Shown here piece by piece: positions 15,565 through 24,541 of a stretch of DNA of 64,000 nucleotides. The stretch's first letter is position 1. Every line of letters starts with the position of its first letter. Origin of the DNA: Microbacterium sp. T2.11-28. GTDB taxonomy: Bacteria; Actinomycetota; Actinomycetes; Actinomycetales; Microbacteriaceae. The notes beneath the pieces were generated by a model, which saw only the letters and a list, made by a program, of their open reading frames with translations, was not told the origin of the DNA and ran no database searches. A program made the position numbers and the translations under genes. The DNA lies in the NCBI RefSeq assembly GCF_950097975.1, contig NZ_CATNHF010000023.1, positions 1 through 64,000 on the forward strand, read 5' to 3'.

Positions 15565-18152
15565 GGCACCGGGTCGCCGAGCGGCCACTCGAGCAGGTCG
15601 ACCTCGACCACGGCGCCGTCGGGATCGAGCGGCACCCGGAAGGTCCGCAGCTGGAACGGCGCGAACTCGGCGTCGATGGTGCGATCCGCCAGGCCGAGGT
15701 CGATGGATGCCGTTGCCGGCTCGCCCCGGGTCTCGATCGCGCGCACGACGATGTCGGTCGATCCGGCGTCCTCGGTGCCCTTCAGCGCGGTGACCATCAC
15801 GGCGCCCGCGCCGTCGCCCGCGAAGCTGTGCCGCGGCGGCAGGTCGCCGTCGTGGAAGGACTCCAGCTGCGCGCGCACCGGTTGGCCCAGCTCGGCGGCC
15901 CGCCGGGTCGGCTGAGCCTCCCGCCAGTCTCCGGCGTGCGGGATCAGCTCGACGCGGAACCGCTGCACACCCTGGTCCTGGAAGGCGTAGACGCCCTCGG
16001 GGTCGAGCAGGCGCGGGTCGTGCCATGAGTACACGGGGCTGCGCACCGCGGTGATCCCGATGCTCGGCACGTCCATCCCCGCCGAGGCGGCGGGGGAGAC
16101 GTCCCAGCCGTGCTTGTCGGTGGCGACGACGGTCAGTCCGGCCGGGGTGCCGTCGATCGTGCCGGTGAGGTCGACCCACGACTGCGCGGGCTCCTCGGCT
16201 CCGTCCACCGGGCGCTCGATGACGCCGTAGGGGACCTCGTAGGTCGCCGCGGGGGACTCCAGGCCGACCGGGTATCGCAGCTTGAGCAGGTGCGCCTTCT
16301 CGCGCCAGTCGAGCGTGACGTCGATCCGCAGCGCCTCGGCGTCGTGGGTGAGCAGCAGCTCCTCGATCAGCCGGCTGGAGCCCCAGGACCGCTCGACCCG
16401 CACGCGCGTGCGGAGCGGGCCCGTCTCCCGCACGACGATGCGGTCGAGGGTCATGGCGGCGCCCTCCCACGCGTAGCTGATGACGCGGTGGCCCCAGGTG
16501 TCGGTGGGGTCCTCGCACACCGCCGTGCGCGGCTGCCCACGCGTGCCGGCGAGCGGGTCGACGCCCGTGCGCTTGTGGAGGAGGGAGACGACGTCGCCCG
16601 TGGCGGGGTCGAGCTCCACCCGGAGGTAGGGGTTCTCGAGCACCGTCCCGTCGTCGCTGACCGACAGCTCCGATGTCGCCGCGGGGTCCGACCCGGGCAG
16701 CATGCGGTACAGCGCGTAGCCGAGGGCCGGCACCTCGGCGCGGAAGGTCACCGCACCGCGGCTCATGTCGCCGGTCGTGGCGGTGGACTGGGTCGCCTGG
16801 GAGAGGACCGCGGTCCCGTCGTGGTCGACCACGCGCACCCCGCGCGGCTGTGCGCCGTACTGCATGTCGACGTCGGCCGACACCGTCCACGGGTGCGGGT
16901 TGAAGACGAGCACCGGCTGCGTGGCGGTGTCCATCGGGATGTCGACGCGGCGCGCGATGCGGTTGTGCGCACGGGTGAGGATGCGCTTGGAGATCGCGAC
17001 CGCCTCGCCGAGCTGGTCGCGGGCGTCGTCGTACGAGGGCTCGATCGCCGAACCCGGGAGGATGTCGTGGAACTGGTTGAAGAGGATCTGCTTCCAGGCG
17101 CGCTCCAGGTCGCCCCGCGGGTAGTCCGCACCGGTGAGGACGGCGTCCACGGCGGCCCAGCGCTCCGCCGAGAGCGCGGCGTGCTGGGCGCGGCGCTGCC
17201 AGGCCTTGATGCCGGAGTGCGCCGAGTAGCAGCCGGGGGCGTGATGCTGGAGGTCGTCGCGGCGCACCGAGAGGCGGTCGAGGAACGCCTCACCGCGGGC
17301 GAGCATCTCGTCGAAGTAGGCGCGGGGCGAGGACATCGTCATCCTTCCGAAAGTGCCCATCCTGTCGTAGCGGTGGATCGACTCGATGTTCAGCTTCGTC
17401 GGGCCGCCGCCGTGGTTGCCCACACCGTAGAAGACCATCCCCTCGCCGAGCGAGCGGTCGAGCTGCGCGATGGACTTCTCGGTCTGGAACGACACGTCGG
17501 CGGGGCCGCTGCAGTACTCGAACGGGATGCGGTAGGCGAGCACGCGCGATCCGTCGGGCGCCTCCCAATGGAACAGGGTCGAGCCGAAGTCGCTCTCGTG
17601 GGGCCCGGGGCGCAGGAAGCAGTACGAGTCCATGCGCTGGCCGCGGAGGATCTGCGGGATGGTGACGCTGTGACCGAACGGGTCGGCGTTCATGCCGACC
17701 GTGGCGATCGTGCCGAACTTCTCCTGCAGGTACCGCTGCCCGTAGAGGCCCTGGCGGGCGAGGGATTCCCCCATCGGCATATTGCAGTCGGGCTCGACCC
17801 ACCAGCCGCCGACGTTGACCCAGCGGCCCTCGGCGACGCGCTCGCGGATGCGCGCGAACATCTCGGGATCCTGCTCCTCGACCCACGACAGCAGCACGAT
17901 CTGATCGCAGGTGAACACGAAGTCCGGGTACTCGTCCATGCGGTCCAGTGCGCTGCGGAAGGTCGCGCGCGCCTCCTGGTAGCCCTCCTGCCACGGCCAC
18001 AGCCACACCGGGTCGAGGTGCGCGTTGCCGATCATGTGGAGGGTCCGGTCGGGGGTCGCCGCCGGCCGCTGCGTGGCGGGACGGCCCGCCGGCTGCACGC
18101 CCGAGGGCGCGTTGGCGATCGGTGCGGCCGATGCCGGGTCGCTCGGTGTCAC
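15561..18152 (-). CDS. GH38 alpha-mannosidase
   Basis: Cytoplasmic exo-glycosidase of 863 residues, expected to remove alpha-mannosyl units. The zinc ligand motif HLD is His45-x-Asp47 in GNAHLDPVW, and the catalytic nucleophile is Asp157 in MNADPFGHS, as in class II mannosidases. The N-terminal catalytic domain is followed by the middle helical domain and the beta-rich C-terminal half. There is no secretion signal, so the substrate must be imported. GTG at 18152 overlaps the SIS gene stop. It sits in an operon with a ROK kinase and SIS isomerase, which suggests that released sugar is phosphorylated and isomerised at once. Confidence 0.92.
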   Translation of the reverse strand: MTPSDPASAAPIANAPSGVQPAGRPATQRPAATPDRTLHMIGNAHLDPVWLWPWQEGYQEARATFRSALDRMDEYPDFVFTCDQIVLLSWVEEQDPEMFARIRERVAEGRWVNVGGWWVEPDCNMPMGESLARQGLYGQRYLQEKFGTIATVGMNADPFGHSVTIPQILRGQRMDSYCFLRPGPHESDFGSTLFHWEAPDGSRVLAYRIPFEYCSGPADVSFQTEKSIAQLDRSLGEGMVFYGVGNHGGGPTKLNIESIHRYDRMGTFGRMTMSSPRAYFDEMLARGEAFLDRLSVRRDDLQHHAPGCYSAHSGIKAWQRRAQHAALSAERWAAVDAVLTGADYPRGDLERAWKQILFNQFHDILPGSAIEPSYDDARDQLGEAVAISKRILTRAHNRIARRVDIPMDTATQPVLVFNPHPWTVSADVDMQYGAQPRGVRVVDHDGTAVLSQATQSTATTGDMSRGAVTFRAEVPALGYALYRMLPGSDPAATSELSVSDDGTVLENPYLRVELDPATGDVVSLLHKRTGVDPLAGTRGQPRTAVCEDPTDTWGHRVISYAWEGAAMTLDRIVVRETGPLRTRVRVERSWGSSRLIEELLLTHDAEALRIDVTLDWREKAHLLKLRYPVGLESPAATYEVPYGVIERPVDGAEEPAQSWVDLTGTIDGTPAGLTVVATDKHGWDVSPAASAGMDVPSIGITAVRSPVYSWHDPRLLDPEGVYAFQDQGVQRFRVELIPHAGDWREAQPTRRAAELGQPVRAQLESFHDGDLPPRHSFAGDGAGAVMVTALKGTEDAGSTDIVVRAIETRGEPATASIDLGLADRTIDAEFAPFQLRTFRVPLDPDGAVVEVDLLEWPLGDPVP

Positions 18153-18727
18153 TGCGGGTCCTCTCCGGCCGCCCATGCATCGAGGATCTCCGAAAGCGCG
18201 TGCAGAAGGAAGGTGTGCAGCTCCTGGATCCGCGGGGTCTCGCTGGAGGGCGCGAGGAACGCGTGATCGGCGAGCCCCAGCGCGGGGCCGCCGTCGCCGC
18301 CGGCGAACAGCAGCGTGGTGGCGCCGTTGGCGCGCGCCGCCTCGAGCGCCCGGGTGATGTTCGCCGAGCGGCCGCTGGTGGTGAAGGCGGCGAGCACGTC
18401 GCCGCGCCGCGCGAGCGCCTCCACCTGCCGCGAGAAGACGTCCTCGAACGCGTAGTCGTTCGCGATGCAGGTCGACACCGTGGCGTCGGTCGTGAGGGTC
18501 ACCGCCGGAAGCGGCCGGCGGTCGCGCTTGTAGTGCCCGATGATCTCGCCGGTGAAGTGCTGGGCGTCGGCGGCGCTCCCGCCGTTGCCGATCGTGTACA
18601 GCGTGCCGCCGGCGGCGAAGGCGTCGATGAGCACGTCGCCGACGGAGCGGACCGTGTCGAGCAGGGGGCCCGCCTCCGTCGCGGTGCGCACGTGGGCGGC
18701 CAGTTGGTCGTCGAGCCAGTCAGACAT
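18149..18727 (-). CDS. SIS domain phosphosugar isomerase (GmhA-like)
   Basis: A 192-residue single SIS-domain protein. The phosphosugar-binding loops TIGNGGSAADAQHFTGE and TTSGRSANITRALEAA are intact and resemble sedoheptulose-7-phosphate isomerase (GmhA). In a catabolic sugar operon such proteins more often isomerise a phosphorylated hexose or amino sugar. ATG at 18727 overlaps the ROK kinase stop by 8 nt, and its own stop overlaps the GH38 start, so the three are tightly coupled. The specific substrate is not evident. Confidence 0.88.
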   Translation of the reverse strand: MSDWLDDQLAAHVRTATEAGPLLDTVRSVGDVLIDAFAAGGTLYTIGNGGSAADAQHFTGEIIGHYKRDRRPLPAVTLTTDATVSTCIANDYAFEDVFSRQVEALARRGDVLAAFTTSGRSANITRALEAARANGATTLLFAGGDGGPALGLADHAFLAPSSETPRIQELHTFLLHALSEILDAWAAGEDPQ

Positions 18728-19682
18728 GGAGGGTCTCCGCGAGGTCGAAGGCGAGGGCGGCGGCACCCACCACGCACACCTCGTCGCCGAGGTCGGCGAG
18801 GGTGACGCGGGCGGCCGCGGCGGGGGGGAGGGCGCCCGTGCGGACGGCGTCGCGCACGGGGTCGATCAGGAGCGCGCCGGAGCGCGTCACGCCGCCGCCG
18901 AGGACGACGACGTGGGGTTCGAGGACGTTGACGAGGTCGGTGACCGCCTGGCTCAGCACCGCGGTCGTCTCGTCCCAGACCTCGCGTGCGAGGACATCGC
19001 CCGCCGAGGCCGCGCGCGAGACGTGCTCGGCCCGCACGGGATCCTCGTGACGCAGCACTGAGGGGCGGTCGTCGCGGGCCAGCAGGTCGCGGGCGCGCTC
19101 GGCGATGTTCGTGCCCGACGCGTACGCCTCGAGGCAGCCGCGGCGCCCGCACTGGCAGAGGCGCCCGCCGGGGCGCACGGTCAGGTGGCCGAACTCGCCG
19201 CCGTTGCCGGCCGCGCCGCGGTGGAGGCGTCCGTCGATGATCGCCCCGCCGCCGACCCCGGTGGAGATCGTCAGGTAGAGCGCGATCTCGGCGCCGCGCG
19301 CCGCGCCGTAGCGGTGCTCGCCGAGGACCGCCGCCGTGGCGTCGTTCTCGAGCACCGCCGGCACGCCGAACGCGCGCCGGGTGAGCTCGACGATGGGGAT
19401 GTCGATCCAGCCGGGCAGGTGCAGGGGGCCGGTCAGCACGCCGCGAGCCGCGTCGAGCGGACCCCCGCAGCTGATGCCCACCGCCGACACCTCGGCGACC
19501 TCCGCCGCAGCGAGACTGCGGTGACCCAGGTCGAAGAGGTGGGCGATGACCTCCTCCGGTCCGCGCTCCTTGCGCGTGGGCTCGGACAGGAAGCCGTGCG
19601 TGCGGCCGTCGGGGGTCACGACGGCGGTCGCGAGCTTGGTGCCGCCGATGTCCAGCGCCAGGACCGGCATCACAGGTGGCAT
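18720..19682 (-). CDS. ROK family sugar kinase
   Basis: ATP-dependent hexose or amino-sugar kinase of 320 residues. ALDIGGTKLA at the N-terminus is the phosphate loop, LENDATAAVLGE holds the catalytic Asp, ISTGVGGGAI is the second phosphate loop, and CQCGRRGCLE is the ROK zinc site. No helix-turn-helix is present, so this is a kinase rather than a repressor. The start is ATG at 19682 after a strong GGAGGAAAC site; a longer reading from 19772 would swallow the operator. First gene of the kinase, isomerase, mannosidase operon. Confidence 0.92.
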   Translation of the reverse strand: MPPVMPVLALDIGGTKLATAVVTPDGRTHGFLSEPTRKERGPEEVIAHLFDLGHRSLAAAEVAEVSAVGISCGGPLDAARGVLTGPLHLPGWIDIPIVELTRRAFGVPAVLENDATAAVLGEHRYGAARGAEIALYLTISTGVGGGAIIDGRLHRGAAGNGGEFGHLTVRPGGRLCQCGRRGCLEAYASGTNIAERARDLLARDDRPSVLRHEDPVRAEHVSRAASAGDVLAREVWDETTAVLSQAVTDLVNVLEPHVVVLGGGVTRSGALLIDPVRDAVRTGALPPAAAARVTLADLGDEVCVVGAAALAFDLAETLHV

Positions 19683-19724
19683 GTTTCCTCCGGGCTCCGC
19701 ACGACGACCATCGTCGGCAAGAGA

Positions 19725-19744
19725 GTATGACATCGTTCCCACAT
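19725..19744 (-). promoter_or_regulatory. 20-bp LacI-type operator, copy 2
   Basis: On the minus strand ATGTGGGAACGATGTCATAC; the left arm matches the consensus exactly, the right arm is degenerate. It lies 42 bp before the ROK kinase start and overlaps a possible -10 box CATACT. Confidence 0.75.
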
Positions 19745-19859
19745 CGTAAGCGGTTCCGTCGTCCGATCGCAAGGCGCGTCAGCGCGCCGCGGTATCCGGG
19801 CCACACGAGGCCGCGGAATCCGCGGGACGGCCGCGGGGCTCCGCAAGACGGGCGGAGGC

Positions 19860-20879
19860 TCAGCGGGGCGGGGCCACCGAGCCGCGGTCGATGAACGTCG
19901 TCGGCAGCACCATCGTCTGCACGGGGGCGTCGGGCGTCTCGACGCGCGCGACGAGCGTGCGGACGGCCGCCGCGCCGAGGCCGAGCGTGTCCTGATGGCG
20001 GACCGAGAGCCCGGGGGTCACCATGCTCATCCAGGGCGCGTCGTCGAACGCGACGATGCTGAGATCGTCCGGCACGGAGAGGCCCAGTCGCTGCGTCGCG
20101 CGCCACAGCCCCTCGGCGAGCACGTTGTTGGCGGCGAAGACCGCCGTGGGCGGGTCGGCGCGCGACAGGAGCGCGACCGCGGCGTCCACGGCCGCAGCGG
20201 CGTCCCAGCCGGCGCGCACGACGAGCGACTCGTCGACGCGCATCCGCTTCGCCGCGAAGGCGTCGATGTAGCCCTGCTGGCGCTCCGCGCCGGTGGTCCA
20301 CTCGGTCTCGTCGATGAGCAGGGCGATGCGCGTGTGACCGAGCTGGAGCAGGCGGGCGGTCGTCTCGCGGGCGGCCGCACGGTTGTCGACGACCACGGCG
20401 TCGGTGCCGCTGGGGTCGAAGCGCCGGTCGACCTCGACGAGCGGGACGCCGAGCCGGGAGAGGAAGGGCGCGAGCGCGTCGGTGACGGGGGTGGCGATCA
20501 CGCCGGCCACGCGGGACGCGACGAGGGTCTCGGCCGCCTCGAGCTCGTCGTCGGGCTCGCCGTGGAGGTCGACGAGCACGATGGACCGGCCCGTCTGCCG
20601 TGCCTCGGCGCCGATGCCCGAGGCGAGCTCCGCGTAGAAGGTGTTGCGCAGGTCCGAGACGAGGACGCCGACCGAACGGCTGGTGCGCTGCTTCAGGCTG
20701 CGGGCGGTGACGTCGACGACGTAGCCCAGATCGCGTGCCACCGCGCGCACCTTGTCGCGCACCTCGGGGGCGGCGTAGCCGTTGCCCGACAGTGCGCGCG
20801 AGGCGGTGGAGCGGGAGACGCCGGCGGCTGCCGCGACGTCCTTGATGGTGGCCCGGGCGAAGGGACGGTCGCCGCTCAC
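19860..20879 (-). CDS. LacI family repressor, candidate master of the glycan regulon
   Basis: DNA-binding repressor of 339 residues. The helix-turn-helix is ATIKDVAAAAGVSRSTASRA at residues 10-29, followed by the hinge helix and a periplasmic-binding-protein-like effector domain. GTG at 20879 overlaps the stop of the MBL-fold gene (GTGA), so it is co-transcribed with the GH36-like and MBL genes. Upstream operator copies 2 and 3 flank its operon and the next. Recognition of the 20-bp palindrome ATGTGGGAACGTTCCCACAT, centred on a CG step as is usual for LacI proteins, is inferred from this position and number of sites. The inducer is unknown. Confidence 0.92.
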   Translation of the reverse strand: MSGDRPFARATIKDVAAAAGVSRSTASRALSGNGYAAPEVRDKVRAVARDLGYVVDVTARSLKQRTSRSVGVLVSDLRNTFYAELASGIGAEARQTGRSIVLVDLHGEPDDELEAAETLVASRVAGVIATPVTDALAPFLSRLGVPLVEVDRRFDPSGTDAVVVDNRAAARETTARLLQLGHTRIALLIDETEWTTGAERQQGYIDAFAAKRMRVDESLVVRAGWDAAAAVDAAVALLSRADPPTAVFAANNVLAEGLWRATQRLGLSVPDDLSIVAFDDAPWMSMVTPGLSVRHQDTLGLGAAAVRTLVARVETPDAPVQTMVLPTTFIDRGSVAPPR

Positions 20880-22735
20880 GGGGCGCCCGGGGTCACATCG
20901 ACCACCGCCTCCGCGTGCTGACCCAGCAGCAGGGTTCCGACCGACAGGTCCACCGCGATGCGCTGGCGGCGGCCGGATGTGGTCGCGACGACGCTGAACT
21001 CCACAGTCGCCTCCTCGTGAGGACCGAGCCGCACCGTCTGGACGGCCTCGGATGATCGCCAGCCTAGCGGCAGCACGATCTCCGCCCGGGCGAGCACGGC
21101 CTCGTCGTGGGGATTGCGGACGCGCACCGCGTATGCGGCCGCCTCGCCGACCTCCACGCGCGAGCGGTAGGGGGCGATGGTCGCGAGCTGACCGGTCACC
21201 GGGACCGAGAGGGTCTCCAGCGGGAGGAGCCGCTGGTGGAGCTCGTCGACGTACGCGCCGGACTCCACCAGGTAGTCGAGGTAGGCGTCGTCGGCCCAGC
21301 GCGGCTCCCAGTGCCCCGAGGCGAGCAGGCCCGGGGCGATCCGCTTGTACAGCGCCGCGCTGCGGGAGTAGTCGCCCAGGCGGAAGAGGTTGCGGTACTG
21401 GTAGTTCATGATGTCGCGGCGCCCGTCGCGACCTCCCAGCCCCTCCTGCTGATCGCCGGTGAACACCACCGTGACCCCGTCGACCTCGACCCGGTAGGCG
21501 ACCGCGTAGAGCGTGTGGCCGGGCTGGGCGTGGGCGGTGAGCGTGTACTCGTTCCAGGTGAACGGCTCGTCCAGCGGGAGCACGCGGTCGGCCGGGATCG
21601 GGTCGTACCACTGGCAGGGGAGGTCCTCGCGCCACGGGTCGGCCATCGTCGGGGCGACGTTCTCGGGGATCCACAGCTCGGTGCCCTCCACGTCGCGCAG
21701 CAGCGGCATGCCCGCCACGTGGTCGTCGTGGTAGTGGGTCGGCAGGGCGACGCTGATGCGCGTGACCCCGTGGCGCGCGCGCAGTGCCGGGAGCGAGGCC
21801 AGCCACGGCCGGCGCGCCGCGCGCTCCTGGCCGAGAACGATGCCCGTCGTCATGTCGTAGCCGTAGTCGACGACGAGCGCCTCCCCGGTCTCGGACAGCA
21901 GCACGTACGAGCACGACATCGACGTGCGGTTGAGCAGCAGGTGGGGGGTGAGCGCGACGAACGGGTCGTCGAGGCGGGTGGCGAGGTCCCACGGGTAGGA
22001 CCGGCGGCTGTCCACGTAGTCCTGCATGGCGGCGGCGAGCTGCGTCAGGGCCGTCGCAGGGTCGGTCATGACCTCGCCATGCGACGGCGCGATCATCGTC
22101 GGCTCCTCGCGAGCGAGGAGGATCGCGCTGAGCACCGTCATCGCCGGTCCCTCGTTCTGCGTGTACGACCACTGCGTCGCCGCGAGCGACCACACCTTTC
22201 CCGGCGCGTAGACGAGGTCGCCGCTGAAGGCGATGCGCTCGCCGTCCCGATCGAGCAGGTAGGTGACCGAGCCCATGGTGTGGCCGGGCGTCGGCATGAC
22301 CCGGAGGGAGACCCCGCCGGGGCGATCGCCCAGGGCGAGCGAGCGGTACTCCGGCACGGTCGCATGCACCGGGACCGAGGCGAGCAGCGAGAAGCGGTCC
22401 TGGCGCAGGTTGTAGTCGTTGTCGAGTTGGCGGCTCTCCCACATCTGCTCGACCCGGTCGAACAGCTCCACCTCGACCGGGGGCACGTGGATGCGGGCCC
22501 CGTGCGCGACGGCGCGCGGAAGGCCCTGCCCCTGGTCGCGATGGTGGTGGGTCATCACGACGTCCGAGATGGAGCGGATGCCGAGGGCCTCGAGATGATC
22601 CAGCGCCCGTCCGGCGCCGAAGTCCACGGCGACGGCGTCGCGTTGGCCGGGCGGCGCGTCGAGATCGACCACGAGGTAGACGGCGCAGGTGTCGGCGATG
22701 CGCCACACGCCTCGGGCGATCTCGACGGGGTTCAT
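20876..22735 (-). CDS. tandem metallo-beta-lactamase fold protein
   Basis: A 619-residue protein with two MBL-fold domains in one chain. Domain 1 has HHHRDQ at residues 63-68, so the last His of HxHxDH is Gln, followed by PTPGHTMGS, FSGDLVY and APSHGE. Domain 2 has the full HYHDDH near residue 333, AQPGHTL, FTGDQQ and a final SGHWE. The last 120 residues form a beta-rich domain. Such proteins are usually hydrolases of small esters, lactones or thioesters. ATG at 22735 overlaps the GH36-like stop (ATGA), and its own stop overlaps LacI. A role in opening a sugar lactone would fit the operon but is speculative. Confidence 0.82.
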   Translation of the reverse strand: MNPVEIARGVWRIADTCAVYLVVDLDAPPGQRDAVAVDFGAGRALDHLEALGIRSISDVVMTHHHRDQGQGLPRAVAHGARIHVPPVEVELFDRVEQMWESRQLDNDYNLRQDRFSLLASVPVHATVPEYRSLALGDRPGGVSLRVMPTPGHTMGSVTYLLDRDGERIAFSGDLVYAPGKVWSLAATQWSYTQNEGPAMTVLSAILLAREEPTMIAPSHGEVMTDPATALTQLAAAMQDYVDSRRSYPWDLATRLDDPFVALTPHLLLNRTSMSCSYVLLSETGEALVVDYGYDMTTGIVLGQERAARRPWLASLPALRARHGVTRISVALPTHYHDDHVAGMPLLRDVEGTELWIPENVAPTMADPWREDLPCQWYDPIPADRVLPLDEPFTWNEYTLTAHAQPGHTLYAVAYRVEVDGVTVVFTGDQQEGLGGRDGRRDIMNYQYRNLFRLGDYSRSAALYKRIAPGLLASGHWEPRWADDAYLDYLVESGAYVDELHQRLLPLETLSVPVTGQLATIAPYRSRVEVGEAAAYAVRVRNPHDEAVLARAEIVLPLGWRSSEAVQTVRLGPHEEATVEFSVVATTSGRRQRIAVDLSVGTLLLGQHAEAVVDVTPGAP

Positions 22736-24510
22736 GCGAGCGTCCTCCGGTAGGCGTCCCAGGTGGCGCGGATCTCTGCGAGGTCGTCGTCGGTGATCGG
22801 CTCGTCGTCCCGCACCCGTTCCAGATAGTAGAGGGCGGGCACGCCCAGCGCGGGCTGGAGCCGGGCGTAGGCGAGCCACTCCTCGCGGTCGGGCATCGGC
22901 CACTGGTCGGTGTCGACGAGGTGGTGCGGGAGCGTGCGCGAGACGATCGCGTGCCGGGCGGTCAGCTGGCGCGTGACGGCGACCGGCGCGCCGGTCGTGT
23001 CGCGTTCGAGCACGTCGTTGGTGCGGATCATGTCGCTCGCCTCGCCGAACGACGGGTGCACGGTGTGGGTGATGACGAGGGCGTCGGCTTTGACCTCCTT
23101 GGCTGCCGCATGCAGCTCCGAGACGAGGCGGTGGAGCGCGGCGATGCCCCACACGCCGTCGCTGTCGGCGGCGCTGCGCATCGACCGGCCGCTCGGCGCG
23201 CGCTGCGTGAAGTCGACCTTGAAGCCGTCGGCGTCGAGGCCCTCCGCAGAGAGGAGACGCGCGACGATCCGGCGCAGCCGCGCACGGTACGCGGGGCTCC
23301 CGGGGTCGGCGGCGATGGGTCGGCCCGCGGCGTCGGTGATGCACTCCTCCACGGGCAGCCCCGCGGGATCCCACGCCTTCCACCACAGCAGCACCCGACG
23401 GCCCTCGCGGTGCCGCTGCGCGATCCAGCCGCCGAGATCGGGCCACGCGCCGGTGTCGGGCTCCGCGGTGCCGTACGCCGCCTGCCACCGGTCGTCGACG
23501 ACGATCGTGCCGGGATCGAGGCCCGCCGAGCGCATCGTCGCGAGGAAGTCGTCGTAGATCTCCTGACGGCACAGGTCCGGCGCGGGGGCGCCGCCGCGCG
23601 CGACCTGCGCACCCCAGCCGCAGAAGAGCGGCTCCCGCCACCAGCGTTCGAGGCGCGGGTGCGCGTCGCTCGCGTGACCGTGGGCGATGAGGTCGTCGCG
23701 GTGCGCCGTGAGCGCGTCCAGCGCTTCGGGCACCGGCTGCAGCACGACCGTCGGGGAGCGCCAGTCGCCGTCGATACGGGTGTGCCCCTCGTAGTCCAGC
23801 CGCAGCAGGAATCCGCCGTCGAGCGCCTCGTAGCGCAGCTGGGTGAAGCCGAGCTCGGTCACCGGCGCGCGCAGCGTCAGCGCCAGCCACGCTCCCGTCG
23901 GCGGCTCGACGGGATCGGCGGCCGGCTCCCGGCCGAGTGCGAGCGCGAGCGGCGGCGGCGAGAAGATCCCGTGCAGCCTGCCGGGATCGGCGTCGCCCAC
24001 CACGCCGAGCGCGGCGGACGAGGTCGCGGGGCGGGCGAAGGCGACGGGCTCGGTCGGGGTCGGCACGTACAGCGATGCGGCGTCGATCGACGAGCGGAAC
24101 GTGCCCGATGCGCCGGTGGGCAGGATGCCGTCGCCGCCGGCGACGGTGACGTCGGTCACGGACCCGGCGCCCCTCACGCCGACGGTCGCTTCGACCGTCG
24201 TGGGCGTGCAGCGCAGCTCGAGCACCTTCTCGCCCCAGTGCGAGGACGTCGTCGCGATGCGGACGACGAGGTCGCCGTCGTCGTCGGCGACCTCCGGCTC
24301 GCCGATGGCGGTCGTCTCGTCGGCGGCCTCCGCCGTGTGCACCGACGACAGCACGCTCAGCCGGGTCCACCGGCGGCCTTCCGCGTCGGCGAGCTCCACG
24401 TAGGGCGAGCGCGGCACGCCGTCCGGGCCGGGCCTCCAGGAGAGGCGGTAGGAATCGGCGGTGATCGTCACCCGGGCATCGTCGCGCGTGAGCGAGGGGC
24501 TGGAGCTCAT
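22732..24510 (-). CDS. GH36/clan-D-like alpha-glycosidase
   Basis: A 592-residue cytoplasmic protein with an N-terminal beta-sandwich (about 1-270) and a TIM-barrel domain. GFKVDFTQ near residue 430 resembles the nucleophile strand KxD of melibiase-type enzymes, and VDTDQWPMPD near 525 may hold the acid/base. It is shorter than most GH36 alpha-galactosidases. ATG at 24510 is 6 nt after TAGGAT (24517-24522, minus strand), a leaderless start, with operator copy 3 directly behind. First gene of a GH36-like, MBL, LacI operon, divergent from the GH84-like gene. The exact sugar specificity is open. Confidence 0.8.
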   Translation of the reverse strand: MSSSPSLTRDDARVTITADSYRLSWRPGPDGVPRSPYVELADAEGRRWTRLSVLSSVHTAEAADETTAIGEPEVADDDGDLVVRIATTSSHWGEKVLELRCTPTTVEATVGVRGAGSVTDVTVAGGDGILPTGASGTFRSSIDAASLYVPTPTEPVAFARPATSSAALGVVGDADPGRLHGIFSPPPLALALGREPAADPVEPPTGAWLALTLRAPVTELGFTQLRYEALDGGFLLRLDYEGHTRIDGDWRSPTVVLQPVPEALDALTAHRDDLIAHGHASDAHPRLERWWREPLFCGWGAQVARGGAPAPDLCRQEIYDDFLATMRSAGLDPGTIVVDDRWQAAYGTAEPDTGAWPDLGGWIAQRHREGRRVLLWWKAWDPAGLPVEECITDAAGRPIAADPGSPAYRARLRRIVARLLSAEGLDADGFKVDFTQRAPSGRSMRSAADSDGVWGIAALHRLVSELHAAAKEVKADALVITHTVHPSFGEASDMIRTNDVLERDTTGAPVAVTRQLTARHAIVSRTLPHHLVDTDQWPMPDREEWLAYARLQPALGVPALYYLERVRDDEPITDDDLAEIRATWDAYRRTLA

Positions 24511-24521
24511 GCCGTCATCCT

Positions 24522-24541
24522 ATGTGATAACGTTCCCATAT
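24522..24541. promoter_or_regulatory. 20-bp LacI-type operator, copy 3, in a bidirectional promoter
   Basis: ATGTGATAACGTTCCCATAT fills most of the 29-bp gap between two divergent genes. It touches the minus-strand -10 TAGGAT (24517-24522) and contains the plus-strand -10-like TAACGT (24528-24533). One bound repressor would block both promoters. Confidence 0.85.

Noticed and set aside
13702..16890. Single 1062-codon minus-strand frame
   Set aside because: Only the part after 15564 is real; the rest is a shadow of the GH38 gene, and the GTGA junction gives the true start.
19860..22706. 948-codon frame joining LacI to upstream sequence
   Set aside because: The upstream part is a low-complexity shadow of the MBL gene; LacI starts at 20879.
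20876..24370. 1164-codon minus-strand frame
   Set aside because: The MBL protein starts at 22735; the earlier part is a shadow of the GH36-like gene.
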